64,000 nucleotides of DNA, taken from contig NC_135558.1 of the NCBI RefSeq assembly GCF_964340395.1, positions 6,681,001 to 6,745,000 of the forward strand, read 5' to 3'. The number at the start of each line of letters is the position of its first letter. Positions within the stretch are counted from its first letter, which is position 1. The translations under genes were made by a program, and so were the position numbers. The notes below the pieces were generated by a model. It ran no database searches and was not told the origin of the DNA. It saw only the letters and a program-made list of their open reading frames with translations. Positions 1 through 12,451 of the stretch are shown in pieces. This DNA is from Glandiceps talaboti (Eukaryota; Hemichordata; Enteropneusta; Spengelidae).

Positions 1-275
1 CTCTATTCAACTGGCGACGGATATATGAACATGTCATGGTGAGTCTGGAAGAAAAATTCTTACTTCAAGGCTTGATTTTCTATGTGAGTAAAATAGTCAC
101 AATTTGTCTTCGTTTTTAGGTAGTATACACTGCTTTGGGAGGCAGCGATCCCGAAACTATTTACCATGCTGATGGCCTTCAAGATAGCTTAAGTCAAAGA
201 CAAGGTGAATTATTTACGAAAACGTGCTTGTATGATCAATGGAGTACATCGGTAACAGAACGGGTTAGAGTATAA
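1..275 (+). CDS. Possible 3' end of an unidentified gene (two exons: 1-38 partial, 120-275)
   Basis: Bases 1-38 end at a strong donor (CATG followed by GTGAGT). After an 81-base intron with a T-rich tract and TTTTTAG, a new exon would start at 120. Joined in phase 0 the frame is open for 12 codons before the junction and 51 after it, to a TAA at 273-275. The peptide around the junction reads RRIYEHVM-VVYTALGGSDPE, and the C-terminus reads SVTERVRV. I do not recognise a family. The main ApeC gene in this window also has a phase-0 intron before its last exon, which is suggestive but weak. A possible alternative donor (CAAG/GTGAAT at 204/205) would make 120-204 an internal exon. An ATTAAA at 743 could serve as poly(A) signal. 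The start lies outside the window. Confidence 0.4.
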
Positions 276-1299
276 TCCATATGTAGTTGCATGTAAGACT
301 ACAGGGAGTCATTCATGCCTTGCGTCGACAACTTTTCTGAATTGCCATGGTTTTATATGTATCTAACAGAGATGATCGTTGGGGACTAAAATGACTCTAT
401 CTCGACCCTACATTATGTAATGTTTTGATGACTAGAGGTAACACACACCTTATTAATCAAGTTTGTGTAATCACCATTAACCATTTAAAAAGTCAAAGGT
501 TTATGCTAAAACAAGTGAGTGGATGAAGGACGGTGGAAGTATAACACGACGACAACTAAAGTCTGAAATATCTCTGAAATATATTTCTATATAATTATAT
601 GTGACCACAGGCTTCTTTTCAACAATGCATAATGTGCGAGAGAAAACATTAGGGACTTAGGGAGTTCAAATCAATATTGTTTTCACAACAGTAGACCATA
701 CGAGGACATGCATGGCTAGACGGCACAAGATCCATTAACAAAATTAAACTAATCAAGTTACCTTATGTCTACTGAGATAATGTGATAGCATTCAACGTGC
801 AACATAACAATGTCAACAGAGTGAATCGTAAATGTTATGATCCATTGACAGTGAAAGGTAAAGACAACACAAAAAGGTTACACAGGTGTTTTCCATCTAC
901 ATATAAGAAAACCACAGACATGTCAAGTCTCGACAATACTACTGAAACGTCAGCCAAAATCTAACACACACTCGACATGTAATTATACCATACTCAAGCC
1001 AAGTTATTCTCGAGATCTCTTTGAACATGAAATATGGATTATATACCATGGTCGTTCTATGTCACTGTGACGACAAACCGTGTCTACGTCACTGGTTCTG
1101 CGGTTCTACAAATACGAGACAAAACGTTCAAAATCGTCATTATTTTGCCCGTTTTGTCATAAATTATACTTGGGGAGATATGACTACATTTTTCCCCCTC
1201 GTCTTGTTCCTGACACAATGCATGGGTCGAACTTGTTGGGGTTTTCGACATAATCTTCAGACATCGAGTACATCTTGACTTTAATAGTGAAGAATCACG
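276..1299. other. Intergenic, nothing recognised
   Basis: AT-rich sequence with only short open frames that have no domain-like composition and no splice context. It may contain the 3' UTR of the left-edge gene. Confidence 0.5.
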
Positions 1300-1745
1300 C
1301 GATTTATATCATATAGTAAACATGATTTATATCATGTTGTAACACACAAAAAAGTTGATAAAGTGATAAAATATGATGTAGTCCATGTCACACCGTAAAA
1401 CATAACATAGCTCATATCACATAGTAAAACATGACATGGTTCATGTAATGGTTGATACTATAGTAAAGCATCATATCATGGTAGATAATATAGTATAATA
1501 TGAATTGGTCCATATCACATAGTTAAGCATGATATGGATGATAACATAGTAAAACATGATATGTGGTTTGTACCACAGTAAAACATAACATGTGGTTGAT
1601 ACCATAGTAAAACATAATATGGTTGATAAAACATAATATTGCTGATACGATAGTAAAACATAGTATGGATGATACTATAGTAAAACATGATAATGCTGTA
1701 CCATAGTAAAACATGACTTGTTTCATGTCATGTTGTAAAGCGTAA
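1300..1745. repeat. Degenerate tandem repeat, unit roughly 28-30 bp
   Basis: The phrase ATAGTAAAACATGATATGG, with variants such as CCATAGTAAAACATAATATG, recurs many times with TGATAC spacers. The units are diverged and vary in length, so this is an old minisatellite. A 105-codon open frame on the minus strand (1523-1840) is produced by the repeat and is not a gene. Confidence 0.75.
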
Positions 1746-3460
1746 CATGATGGCAAATGATTTTCAACATTACTCTTAACTGAAATGTACTTCGATGGCG
1801 AAAAAGCAAAAATAACAAAATAAAAGACAGACGTTGACATTACACTTTAACTAGAATGTATATTGATAGTGAAAAGACAAGAAGAAAATTATCAGACGAA
1901 GGCGTTGATCAGATCTGCGAATCACACTAAACCATTGTGCATGCAAGGATTCTCACTGCATTTATGCATCTTGTAAAGTATATAGCCTTGCCGCATTTTA
2001 CACTTAAGACATTTAGTAATGTTACTTAGCCTTGGAAATGAGTCAAGCGTCAAGAGCAGGGTATCATTAGTAAACCAAGTCACTGGATATCGATGAGTCA
2101 GATTGTAACTAAATACTTAATTGCACTTACTAGTCTTATCTCTTTCATATACTAGTCTAACTGTCTAGCATTTTGTCCGGTTTCCAGAGGTTAGTTTTGA
2201 TCGCCACCACTTTTTCATTTACAAGTGGTTGTTGACTAATGCGTGGCCATTATTGGGCATGGGAGAGTTTCCCAATCAAAGCAATCATGGCATTTCGCCA
2301 GCATGTTGACCACACATTTGAATTGTGAACTCTGTGAGAAAACACTCCATAAAGAAGTCTAGAGCTGTTGTGAAAGTTTTTATCAGTTGTACTCTTCAAC
2401 TCAGTGACTTTAATAGCGCTGGACAATCTTACTTTATCATTTGTGTTGATAAGTCTTGGGATTATTTATTACACAACTGTCCTATAAAACATCCTAATCG
2501 TCAACAGGATATCAATTCTTAGTACTTTAAATATCGGATTATCAGCAAGCCTCACTAATTAGGATACAGGATAAATAGGTCAGTCACGCGCGGTTTGAGG
2601 TAAAATATTCCATGGACACAGCTAACTTGCGTCATATCCTGATAGGTCAACTTCGCGTCACCTGTTCCATGAATTTTGAAGTAAGTAGTACGGCCAGGGG
2701 GCATTTTTCCGATGATTGCAGAGAATCTGTGTTTTAGAAACAAAATTTCTCATTGATGGAAGGATTGTCGTGATTATCCCGCCAAAATTGTACTGTATAT
2801 TAAAACTTATCTTCATTTTTCGTGACTTTCGCTTTCTTGATGTTCAGGTGAGGTCACAAGACTACAGGTAAAAAGGTAAGGTAACTTTATCCCGAACACA
2901 ATGATGTCCGATGAGCATATCGAGTTTGCCCCAATTAAAAAACAGTATCCTGAGGCAAATTCGGATCTATTCCAGGCCACTAACCCTCTGATTGAAAATC
3001 TCGTGACATTTCCTTAAAATGTGAGAACTTTCAGCTCAAACTTTGAACAATTCATCCACTGCAATTATATGCTCTAATTATTTCTTAAATAAAGTAAAAA
3101 GTATGCTCAACATTCTGATAAAAACTAATTAATATTGGTCAAATGAGTGGGAGAGTGAGACACTGCTCTACTTCTACAGTTTATTTAGTTGGCCTTTTTA
3201 TGTCAGAGTACTCCTCTTTGAGAATGTGCATATAAATGACTAATTCCATTATGAACAGATAGAGGTTGATAGCAGGGATTCTCGCTCTACATTTGTCAAA
3301 GGCACGGTTGACACACATGGTACCAATGTCTGCAGGTTTGCAATACATACACTGTGATCCCACATGTTGGAGATTGTAGGATGTCTATGGAACGTATATA
3401 CCAGACAGTTAAACATGATATAATTAAATGACACAAAATGTCATGATACAAGTGACTGAA
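1746..3460. other. Intergenic, nothing recognised
   Basis: No exon-like open frame with splice sites and no clear repeat. The short open frames at 2325-2522 and 2555-2743 have no recognisable features. Confidence 0.45.
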
Positions 3461-3464
3461 ATTT

Positions 3465-3640
3465 GTTTTTACCAGTGGAAAAACTCAGAGTTCGATCCCA
3501 CTACTCAAGATGTCTCTTTATCCTTATTTTATTATAACTTCTAATGGCAGATGTAAGGTCATTACTGTAACAGTGGTTGCATAGTTAAGACACGGTTGGC
3601 CTGTGAACACGCCAAGGAGGCTCAGACCCTTTCAGTTACA
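3465..3640 (+). repeat. Possible tRNA-derived SINE fragment
   Basis: A B-box-like GAGTTCGATCCC lies near 3487. About 80 bases later GTGGTTGCATAGTTAAG is followed by a small stem (TTGGC...GCCAA) and GGCTCAGACCC. These resemble degenerate tRNA D-arm, anticodon-arm and T-arm pieces. The order is not that of an intact tRNA, so this is at best a SINE remnant. Confidence 0.22.
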
Positions 3641-6340
3641 CAGACACTTATGGACATATCAAGCTTATATATGTAATTTTATTTATCAACATGTCCGGTC
3701 CGAATGTGGAACAATAAGAGCTACTGTGTTTTTTCTAAAAGAATGGGTAGGTTTAAGTAGCAAAATCAGGTTATTTAAATAAAATAAAATAGCATTGAAA
3801 TTTGCTTAATATCATTGTAGAGTGAATCATCACTTTAAAGCCCCGTGTACAACATTACACATTACATACAATGCATTCCTATATCAGTCTGACCAGTCAC
3901 TTTGTTTAGAGACCTCATCTAATTTGGCAGCATAACGGTCAATGGAAGATCAATAGCTTGTATCTGGTAAATAATACAAAGAAACTGAAAAGATATCTAC
4001 AGCAATATCATTAGGATTGACTGTTTTCTTAAAACATATGCAAAATCTTTATTAACTTTCCAGGCTACTTATCCAAATTGTTTTAATGTCTTGCATACTA
4101 TTACATAATACATGGAAAATATACAGATCATCAAAAAATACCAAAATGTATCCACTGTGAAACTAATGCAAAGATTATACATTACAGTATATATACACCT
4201 GTCACATTTTGTTTTACAATATTGTCAAATTTGGTAAATTTGTCGTAATATAAACAATTTGTATAATATCGTACATGCCAATATACATGGAGGCAGAATT
4301 GGTGTCTCTCAGCTTGGTGTCTCACAGTATCCAGTTTTAAAGAGGCCGTAATGCACACATACCTAATGTAGGCAATAGTAAAAGACATGCCACTCGTACA
4401 AACACTTGTCAAGTGATGCTCTTTTCAAACGCAGCATGTGTAGAGCTCCACTTTCATGTTGTTTGTTAATAAATTTGTACTGCGTTATCGAGGAGGTCTG
4501 TAACATGCATGTACAGAGAAGTCAAGATGCCTCACCGCTGATGTTATAGCATACATACGGATATCTTTTTTAATTTACATGGAATTTTAATTAGATGAGA
4601 AACTAAAGATTCGAGCCATGTTTGCACTCATTGTCTGTTGACATATTACATTTTGAACAATACCTATCGATGTACCAGCTTATAATTCTATCTTAATCTA
4701 ACTCTAGTAAAGGAGTCAACATCATAATATAGTGTTTTAAAAATGTCTGGTTATAAGAAAATTTGCGAGGACTGTACCAAACAATAGAGTTGATTTGTAC
4801 AGTGTATTTGAAAGCTACGATTTGGCTTCGTCACCATAGTTATGAACAGGAGTACATATTATCCCCGGAAATCTTCACAGAAAATGGTTTTGAAAGAATT
4901 CACCAAATTACAGAAAAGGTCTGTAATCCTCTACAGCTGGAAATAACTATTCAATTACTATACTGGCACCGAATGACGGTAGAAATGAATCAAAGTTACA
5001 TGGTCACTTAATTGCAATTACCCAACATTTCGAATTCTTGCATCCGGAATAGCTCATCCCAACTGGCGCTTGTGGCAACCGGATCAAACAGAACATAACT
5101 TCGAAAAATACTAGAGTCAAATAGGACTCTTTCACCTGGGAACCTTTCTTGTCAAGTCGGTGAGTCGACCGCTCAACTCTCTCATTAGATACATAGACGT
5201 AACAGTAGTGACGCCAACGACACTGACCCCAGCTGTGGCAGTCCCGGACTGACTGATTGATTGTTGTAATTATTGTAATATGAATGTTCTTTGACGTGTC
5301 AAACTGGACTTAAGTCGGATTTATCTGCATTATATCTTGATTCGATTGTCTTGTGTGTATACGTTGACGACAAAACGAACTCGGCATTTATGTGCATTTA
5401 CTTGCCCATCTACGTCACTTATCATTGTAACCTTGAAAGTAAGAAAACACTGATCTCTAATGAAATAAAAAATGATTACTTTTAAGAGCTGGTTTCCAAC
5501 AAGAGAGCTTTCCTGTAATTTACTACAATTTGTATCCATTACTATTTAGGTAATAAGTGCACTTTATTGTTGCCAAGGTTTTGTTAATTTAACGCTTGTT
5601 TCATTATCTAAATGCACTTGGCTAAATGGTAGTATATTTAAGCTTGATAAGCAAAAGTTAGCAGGGTTGATGTAGAAAGTCATATATGCCATGCTTTGTT
5701 TCTATTGCGTCTTCCGCAAAAACGTCTCAAATCACTAATAGCAAAGGCACGTACACATATGATATAGACTGAATATCATTCTAAATATAGACTGTAAGAT
5801 ACGACATTCATGCCACACTGTCAACCAACATTCATGTCCACACTAATCTGCCAGTGTGTGCCTGCTAGATCAAACGATTTAGGCCACTCCTTGAACTTCT
5901 GATTAATATAAGTTCAAACAAAGGTCATTATGTAAATTAAAATAAAACAGACAGAATAGTTTCTGCTATTGATGATAAGAACGTTATGGTGATACTTGTC
6001 AATTGTTTGTACTTGATGAATACCAGATTATGGGGCGGAAACTTGTGTTTACTATTGACGTAACAGTAGATGACTGGTCTCATAAATCAGCAATGAAAGG
6101 CTGACATCATGGCCATTTTGACACCTTTTACAGCATAACAGTATTTGATTGGCTGCAACCAAATTTGGTTGCAATGTGCAGGATATTGGACAGTTTAGTA
6201 CTGTTGGATTAGAAGCCCTGATTGGGTTGAACAACACGATGTATCTTACACTTTACAGTTTATGTGAATTAGAGTATTTCGAACTTTGCTTGGCTGATCT
6301 GATTTGGATAACTGACTGTGATTTTGGGGTTTGCTATAAA
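3641..6340. other. Intergenic, nothing recognised
   Basis: AT-rich. The longest open frame (4763-5011, 82 codons, +) has no motif and no splice context that I can support. Confidence 0.45.
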
Positions 6341-6344
6341 TGAA

Positions 6345-6592
6345 AGAAGCTCACCATGAAGTACTTTTTGAATTTGTTCTCAATGAGGAAAGAAAAGTAA
6401 CACATGTAGGAATTGAACCCACGTCCCCTAACCACTAGTCAGAGTAGCTATAAATGAAAGAACCTCACCATGGAGTAATTTTTTGAATTTATTATAAATG
6501 AGGAAAGGAAAGGAAAGTGACACGTGTAGGAATTGAAGTGACACGTGTAGGAATTGAACCCACGTCCCCTAAACACTAGTCAGAGTAACGGT
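6345..6592 (-). repeat. Tandemly duplicated repeat with pol III box-like motifs (SINE-like)
   Basis: A block of about 115 bp beginning CTATAAATGAAAGAA and ending CACTAGTCAGAGTA occurs twice (about 6345-6453 and 6454-6590). A short extra copy of GTGACACGTGTAGGAATTGA lies inside the second block. On the minus strand each block reads ACTAGTGGTTAGG, resembling the end of an A box, then GGTTCAATTCC, a good B box. The two boxes are far closer than in a real tRNA and the anticodon arm is missing. A tRNA-like SINE head is the simplest reading, but the match is short. Confidence 0.45.
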
Positions 6593-8149
6593 GATGTCGA
6601 TATGTGTTGGGAGTGTAATCCTGAGTATCATTTTTCATGTCTTTGCGCAATGATAATTATATAAAGAGATAGTTATAGAGCGTCTCCCGGAGCACCTAGT
6701 ATCCCCATTGGAAATGCCAACTAGCGCTTTACAGATAACTCTTTATAATCTTGGCTTTAAGTTCAAAGCTGCACAAGCTGAGCTGTAATTGGAGTTACTG
6801 TATTATTTTTTCGATCAGACAACCCAAAATGTATTCACTGAGATGTAAAAATACCTATATAATTGATATTCTATACCAATTATATTTACGTAGTGACACA
6901 CAATATTTCAGGTAGTATATGAGAGTAAAGTCAAATATCTGATCATGGTGATTGATACCCAATACTAAATTACATAGTGATATACGGTGAGATACTAGAT
7001 TCGACGTTCATTTCCGTTATACAAATAATTTATCAAAATGCATGGACAAGAATGAGTAGGTTATGAATACAAAATCCATATTACGATCTTTAAATCGGAC
7101 TGCACTACGTTAGGCATTCATCTTCTAGTCAGGGTTCAATATGATTTCCGCATTTATTGTTCACGTGATGCAAGAAAAGTATTTATTTCTCTTCACTCCT
7201 CTTTTACTCCACCCCACAGTAAACAAAAGGGAATTTTGTGATTGTGATTGTGTGCATGTGCATGTGCATGTGCATGTGCATGTGCACATTATTTTGGGCG
7301 ACAGGGGCTGGTATCAACACTGACTTCTCTTAAATGTAATGGTAACCATAGGGAGCAGCCAGTATTTGCCATTGCGAATGGGGGATCGGAGGAATATGAG
7401 GAATATTTGGGAAGGGTGGGAAGAGGGAGGAGTGGTTTGAAAGAATAATGAAATGCAGTTGCAACTCAAATACGTATTGCGTGAGGTTTGGTTACACATA
7501 AAATCGTGAGCCCCGCCGATATACTCTCAAAAATGTTAAACGCTTTCCCTCCCAAGATGAATAATTGAGTCTAACATCCAGAAAACGATGCGAGTGAGAC
7601 TATGAAATATACGGGTTGAAATGTTTTAATCTGATTTTCGCCGATGCAAATTGACACTAACTATGAAGAAAAGAGTCAACGCAATAAGTAGGGTGAAGAC
7701 GACTTGATAGGTGAAATGCATTTCATCACACTTTGGATATCCTATAGATCAGTCACAACTAACGCTTTAGTAGCCATTGTGATAAAATGCGTTCGTGAGC
7801 ATTTATAAAAATAGTCAAATACAAGTATGACAATATATGTATTACCAGCAACAACATCTCCTGAGATTTATACTCCCCATGCTGATCATTATCAAGATTA
7901 TTGTTACAGAATAAATGGCCACAACTTTTTTTCGTAAGCAATATGTGCATGATGTTACTATGGAAAAACATACAATCCTTACTTGGGGTTCTGTACGCTA
8001 GTTCACACAATTTGTCTGTTGTACCTTATTAGTGTACAGTGACTGGCGACTGAGTACAATGTACTTTACACTACCAGGGGTAAACTGAAATGCGTTCGGT
8101 GAGGATATTGTTGTTCATTTGTCCTTTGTTACCATTAAAGTATATACCA
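6593..8149. other. Intergenic; one microsatellite, otherwise nothing recognised
   Basis: A short (GCATGT)n run lies at 7253-7286. The overlapping open frames there (for example 7141-7323) merely translate it as HV or CA repeats. Confidence 0.5.
7253..7286. repeat. (GCATGT)n microsatellite
   Basis: About five and a half perfect hexamer units. Confidence 0.9.
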
Positions 8150-8159
8150 CATTCAGATA

Positions 8160-8925
8160 CTGCAGAGTTACAAAATGCAAATGACTAAATGAATTTAAAA
8201 ACTAGATCATCAAGTGATATTGGAATGCTTTGTGCAAGTACTAAATTACATTGAAATTGAAATAAGATATTGCTTTTTTAGAAAAAAGTCATTAATTATG
8301 CAAATGGCTTATTAAATTTGAAAAAACTATATCATTAAGTATATCGGACATATACGCTTGGCTATCTCCAATAAGCATGTGAGATTATTTGAAATTTAAA
8401 GCTTGCAACATTAAATTGCCTAATAATATAAATTCAATGATTATGTTGTAAATGACATCAAGTTAAATTATGTGTGCCTTGTTATCGTCGATGTGTTATA
8501 CACAATCTGAAGCTTCTATTATTAAGAAGTTGCTTAATTTCCAAAAGTCCTGAATTTAGCAAATTTCTCACTAAAATTAAAAGCTACTTCAACAAGCGTT
8601 ATACTACACTTGTACTGTGTCAACACCAATGTATGTGTCGAATTACATCAAATTTAAAGTTTGCATTCGTAGTAATATATTATGATATTGCCTAATTGTC
8701 AAAAATCATCAATTACGCAAATGACTCAATCAAAAGTTACATTGTGATGCACTTGTTATTATCAATGTATATACAAATTATATGACATTTGAAGGCTGTA
8801 TTCATACGATATTAAATAATAACTATGCAAATTAAAATCAAAAGCTACACCAACCAGTTCAGCTTTCCCTTATGGAAGGTAAAAATACATTCGGACATAC
8901 AAAGTTATCAGCATACTCACTGACG
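8160..8925. repeat. Degenerate irregular repeat, ATGCAAATGACT motif
   Basis: The motif AATTATGCAAATGAC, followed by an A-rich stretch and AAAGCTACATCATCAAG-like sequence, returns near 8170, 8290, 8555, 8710 and 8820 at irregular spacing. The block ends with CTTTCCCTTATGGAAGG. The ATTATGCAAATTGATCATTA and TTTTTATGGAAG phrases near 43885 and 44058 resemble it, suggesting a dispersed family. It has no coding content. Confidence 0.45.
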
Positions 8926-11900
8926 ACGGTTACTCACATTTGTTAGACAGATCATGAAAGCTCTAACCCTGCATTCAATTAATACGAGTATTAAGGGATT
9001 TGTAGAGTAGTTATACACAATGGACTTATACCCACAGGTGATCAGAGACTTGAAGGTTGCGCAGTATTTCTAAATTGCCAGTTATTTTTATTCATTGGTG
9101 AGATGGGGAAGGGGATAATAATACTTTCACCGTTTTGTTTTCGGCAAATAGCTAACGCCCAACCGTCACGGTAAATGATGTTTTCATTAGATTGTTAATT
9201 TGTACATAGGTACTGCAGTCATTGCACTTCTGCACAGGCTTTACTTTCTCATACAAGTAATACATAACAGAACGCTTCGTGCAAGTTTGTATTTATTTGG
9301 AAGTTTAAATGTTCTACTAAATTCCTTTGATATGAATTATGTACTGAAGAACGATGACAAATCCATTTTGACTTCCATATCATGTTGAATATAACAACGA
9401 CCAAAGTGCCATTATGTGGGCATTCTTGTCCATGTCAATTCTGTACAAATCACAATTAACCGGCTACTGCGTGTTTGGGCAATTCTTTGTGTAGCAGTAC
9501 TGCTGAAAGAAGCATCATTTGCATTAAAGGTTAAAATGAATTAAATTCCCAAACGAATAAATAAATCCACTGTCGCTTGTCGTCTTAGACTGTGAAAGAT
9601 GAATGACCAAGATGGAAATTATATTATATGTGGTTTTAGCAAAGGTAACACACATAGATCACCTAAATACGGTTGTGAGGAATGCTTCTGACACAGACAT
9701 ATACAGTCATAGTTTGTTTGTAATAGGTGATGTGTTTATACAGTGAGTTGAATGTATTAAATAGAAGACATTGCACGCAAGATATAGAATTAAATTATTT
9801 ATGATGTGCAATAAACCGACTTTATAGTAAAAGCAAAGGTCATTACAGCGGAAAAGGTACGTCGTATTATGTAAATGTTACTGCTTTGCTCCAGACATGG
9901 AAGTCAATCGTAAGATCACAGTGGCAGAATATTTACATACTATTACAACTCATAGACGGCCCACACAGTTTGATGAAAAATTGTCATCATGATAACTATA
10001 CCATTTTTATTTTTTATTCTTTAAATTCTCTTTATTTGAAAATATATCTTGTTAAACTATCCCAGAGACTTGTCTCAGATTTGTACATGTATTTGATAAT
10101 TTCAAGTCTGTCAGTAACTCCTGTGGTTAAAATGATTGTGTACATACATTGAAGCCAATGAGCTTAAGACTACGCCATGGAATAAAATATTAAGGGGTGC
10201 TTAAGTAAAGGAGGTCAGGATAATTTGATTTTCAAACAGTCAGTTGTACTATCGGTAGTCGCTTGTAGTTTTCAGTGTGTAGTAAAGGAGGTGGATTTTA
10301 GGTTTAACTTAGTAACATAGGTGATTTTGCAACATGTGTTCGAAAGCACTTACGCGCTCGCCGTTAAATCAAATCGCACATGTCCATGATGTTATTAAAG
10401 TAACAACCCACCCACGGCTATCTTTTCACAAAAGAAGTACTGCTTACTGTCGAAAGTTTTTGTCAGCATTGCCCTGTACGCTAAAATCTACCGACTTAAT
10501 TGAATGACAATTTAATTAGTTTTGCTTATAAGTTCCAAAATAGCTTGACTAGTTTATTCCGTCTTGTAGTGTCAAGGGCAAACTGAGAATTCAAACATGT
10601 ATCTCAACTGCCATGACCTTCAGGCAAAGTGATATTGTTATAAAATCATTTTAGATGTAATTGTACATTGAGTTGTAACATGTTGTTGGGTAGAGACGTA
10701 GCTTTTGGCATGTTGTGGTGAATTCACTTTAACTTTCTGACTCATTTTATGAGTGCAGCTGTTATATTCTGGAATTCATATTTTATATAACTTGGTGTTA
10801 TTGTACGTAAACCAACATGGCAACGGCAACAGTGCATTGATTTTTTAAAGTACTCTAAACCAAACAGTGTCACTTAAAGAATCGAGAGGAAGAAAGAACG
10901 AACTAATTTCCCATTCATAAATATGAAATGACATAACTGTTACTAAAGTGGTCTGTGGAGCGCATACTAGGGCCTAACAGTTCAGTTATATTATTCAAAA
11001 ACCAAAGAAGGGTGCCATCAAGAGTTTGCACTCGATGGCTGATGCTAGTAGTGCCATGGCCTCACCAAAATTCCCTTTCAAATACAGATCTAGAATCGAA
11101 ACTCCGCCAAAATATAATCATTTGGTACTTTTCTAATATCCAATATCTGCCCTACCCTTTTAGATATTGTGATAATTCGAATGGATATACACATAAGCAA
11201 ACAAGCTTACAAAGCACACCTCCCATCCAAATAAACGAGAAAAGATGATTACTAATCAAGAGAATTAGTAGAAATCTGTTCAAAAAGTCAAGACAATGGG
11301 ACAAATCTAAGAAATTTCGGTTACTGAACATGACATCCGTATGTTTTTCACTGGGTACGTCTATGTACTCCTGTGTAGATGGTTATCTATTTCAGAAGAA
11401 CTGGCAAAGTTTTACTTTTAACCCTGTCAGCTATTAGCTTCCATAAGACTATAGTTAACGATGCACCAAAATAGAGTTTGACGGTGACATATGTATTGTA
11501 ATTGACATGCATGTCGGGTTCATGAATAGACTAAATAGCTATCTATGCTTCGCTCTTTACAAAGCTTTATACCTAGTACATTGCACTTCACTTAATTCTA
11601 AAATATTTGCCATGCTTTTAGGATTTATATCGACTTGTCGAGATGTGACTGTTAATAGTTATATTTGGTGTTGATATATGCTTAGTTGGCAGTTGTCTGT
11701 GTCTTGACAATTAACTTAAGATCATAGTTCATGAACGAAGTCTTCCTACATGTGGGAGATTTACTTCAGTTGCGTTGTATCTTCTCAAGTAGGTTGTCGT
11801 GTTGGGAGGTTTAGTATAAGTTATTACAGTATTTTAAGACGATTACACTCTACACCCACATCACAATAAGACTGTTGTCATGTTAGAAATGAAGATGGGT

Positions 11901-12152
11901 TTTGTAAACGATAAGATAAGGGCAATGGTATAAATTATAAAGTACATCATGAATTATACATATGCTGACAAACGCTTAAATTTGAGATTGAGATAACTAT
12001 ACGTTATTCTCAAACTTCGCGTTCGAAATTTACCCAAGACCAACAACATGTTGCTACTACCGTACATCTATATACAGAGCAAACACAACCTTGCATATTT
12101 GTACTGGTGCAGTAAATTAAGTGACAGACAGACATACATACAGAGAGATGGG
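8926..12152. other. Intergenic, nothing recognised
   Basis: Short open frames only. The longest (10955-11248, 97 codons, +) shows no motif and no splice signals. Confidence 0.45.
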
Positions 12153-12155
12153 CAG

Positions 12156-12251
<96 letters not shown>
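12156..12251. repeat. (TA)n microsatellite
   Basis: About 48 dinucleotide units with one early interruption (ATAAATA). It abuts a GATA/GACA array. A 187-codon minus-strand frame across this region is a translation of the simple repeats (YI and SIYL runs), not a protein gene. Confidence 0.95.
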
Positions 12252-12252
<1 letters not shown>

Positions 12253-12268
12253 GGATAGATAGATAGAT

Positions 12269-12313
<45 letters not shown>

Positions 12314-12410
12314 AAAATAGACTGACACATAGACGGACGGACGGAGACACAGACAGACTTAGACGGACAGAAAGACATAGATAAATAGATAGATAGATAT
12401 ATAGATAGAT

Positions 12411-12450
<40 letters not shown>

Positions 12451-12451
12451 C
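12253..12451. repeat. Compound (GATA)n/(GACA)n/(GACG)n microsatellite
   Basis: GATA runs flank a central GACA run with a few GACG units and scattered substitutions. The array joins the (TA)n tract to its left. Confidence 0.93.

Noticed and set aside
120-140. ITIM-like VVYTAL in the left-edge exon
   Set aside because: It matches a short loose pattern, but there is no evidence of a membrane protein or cytoplasmic tail; the first frame I tried (with YMNM) runs into a stop at the junction.
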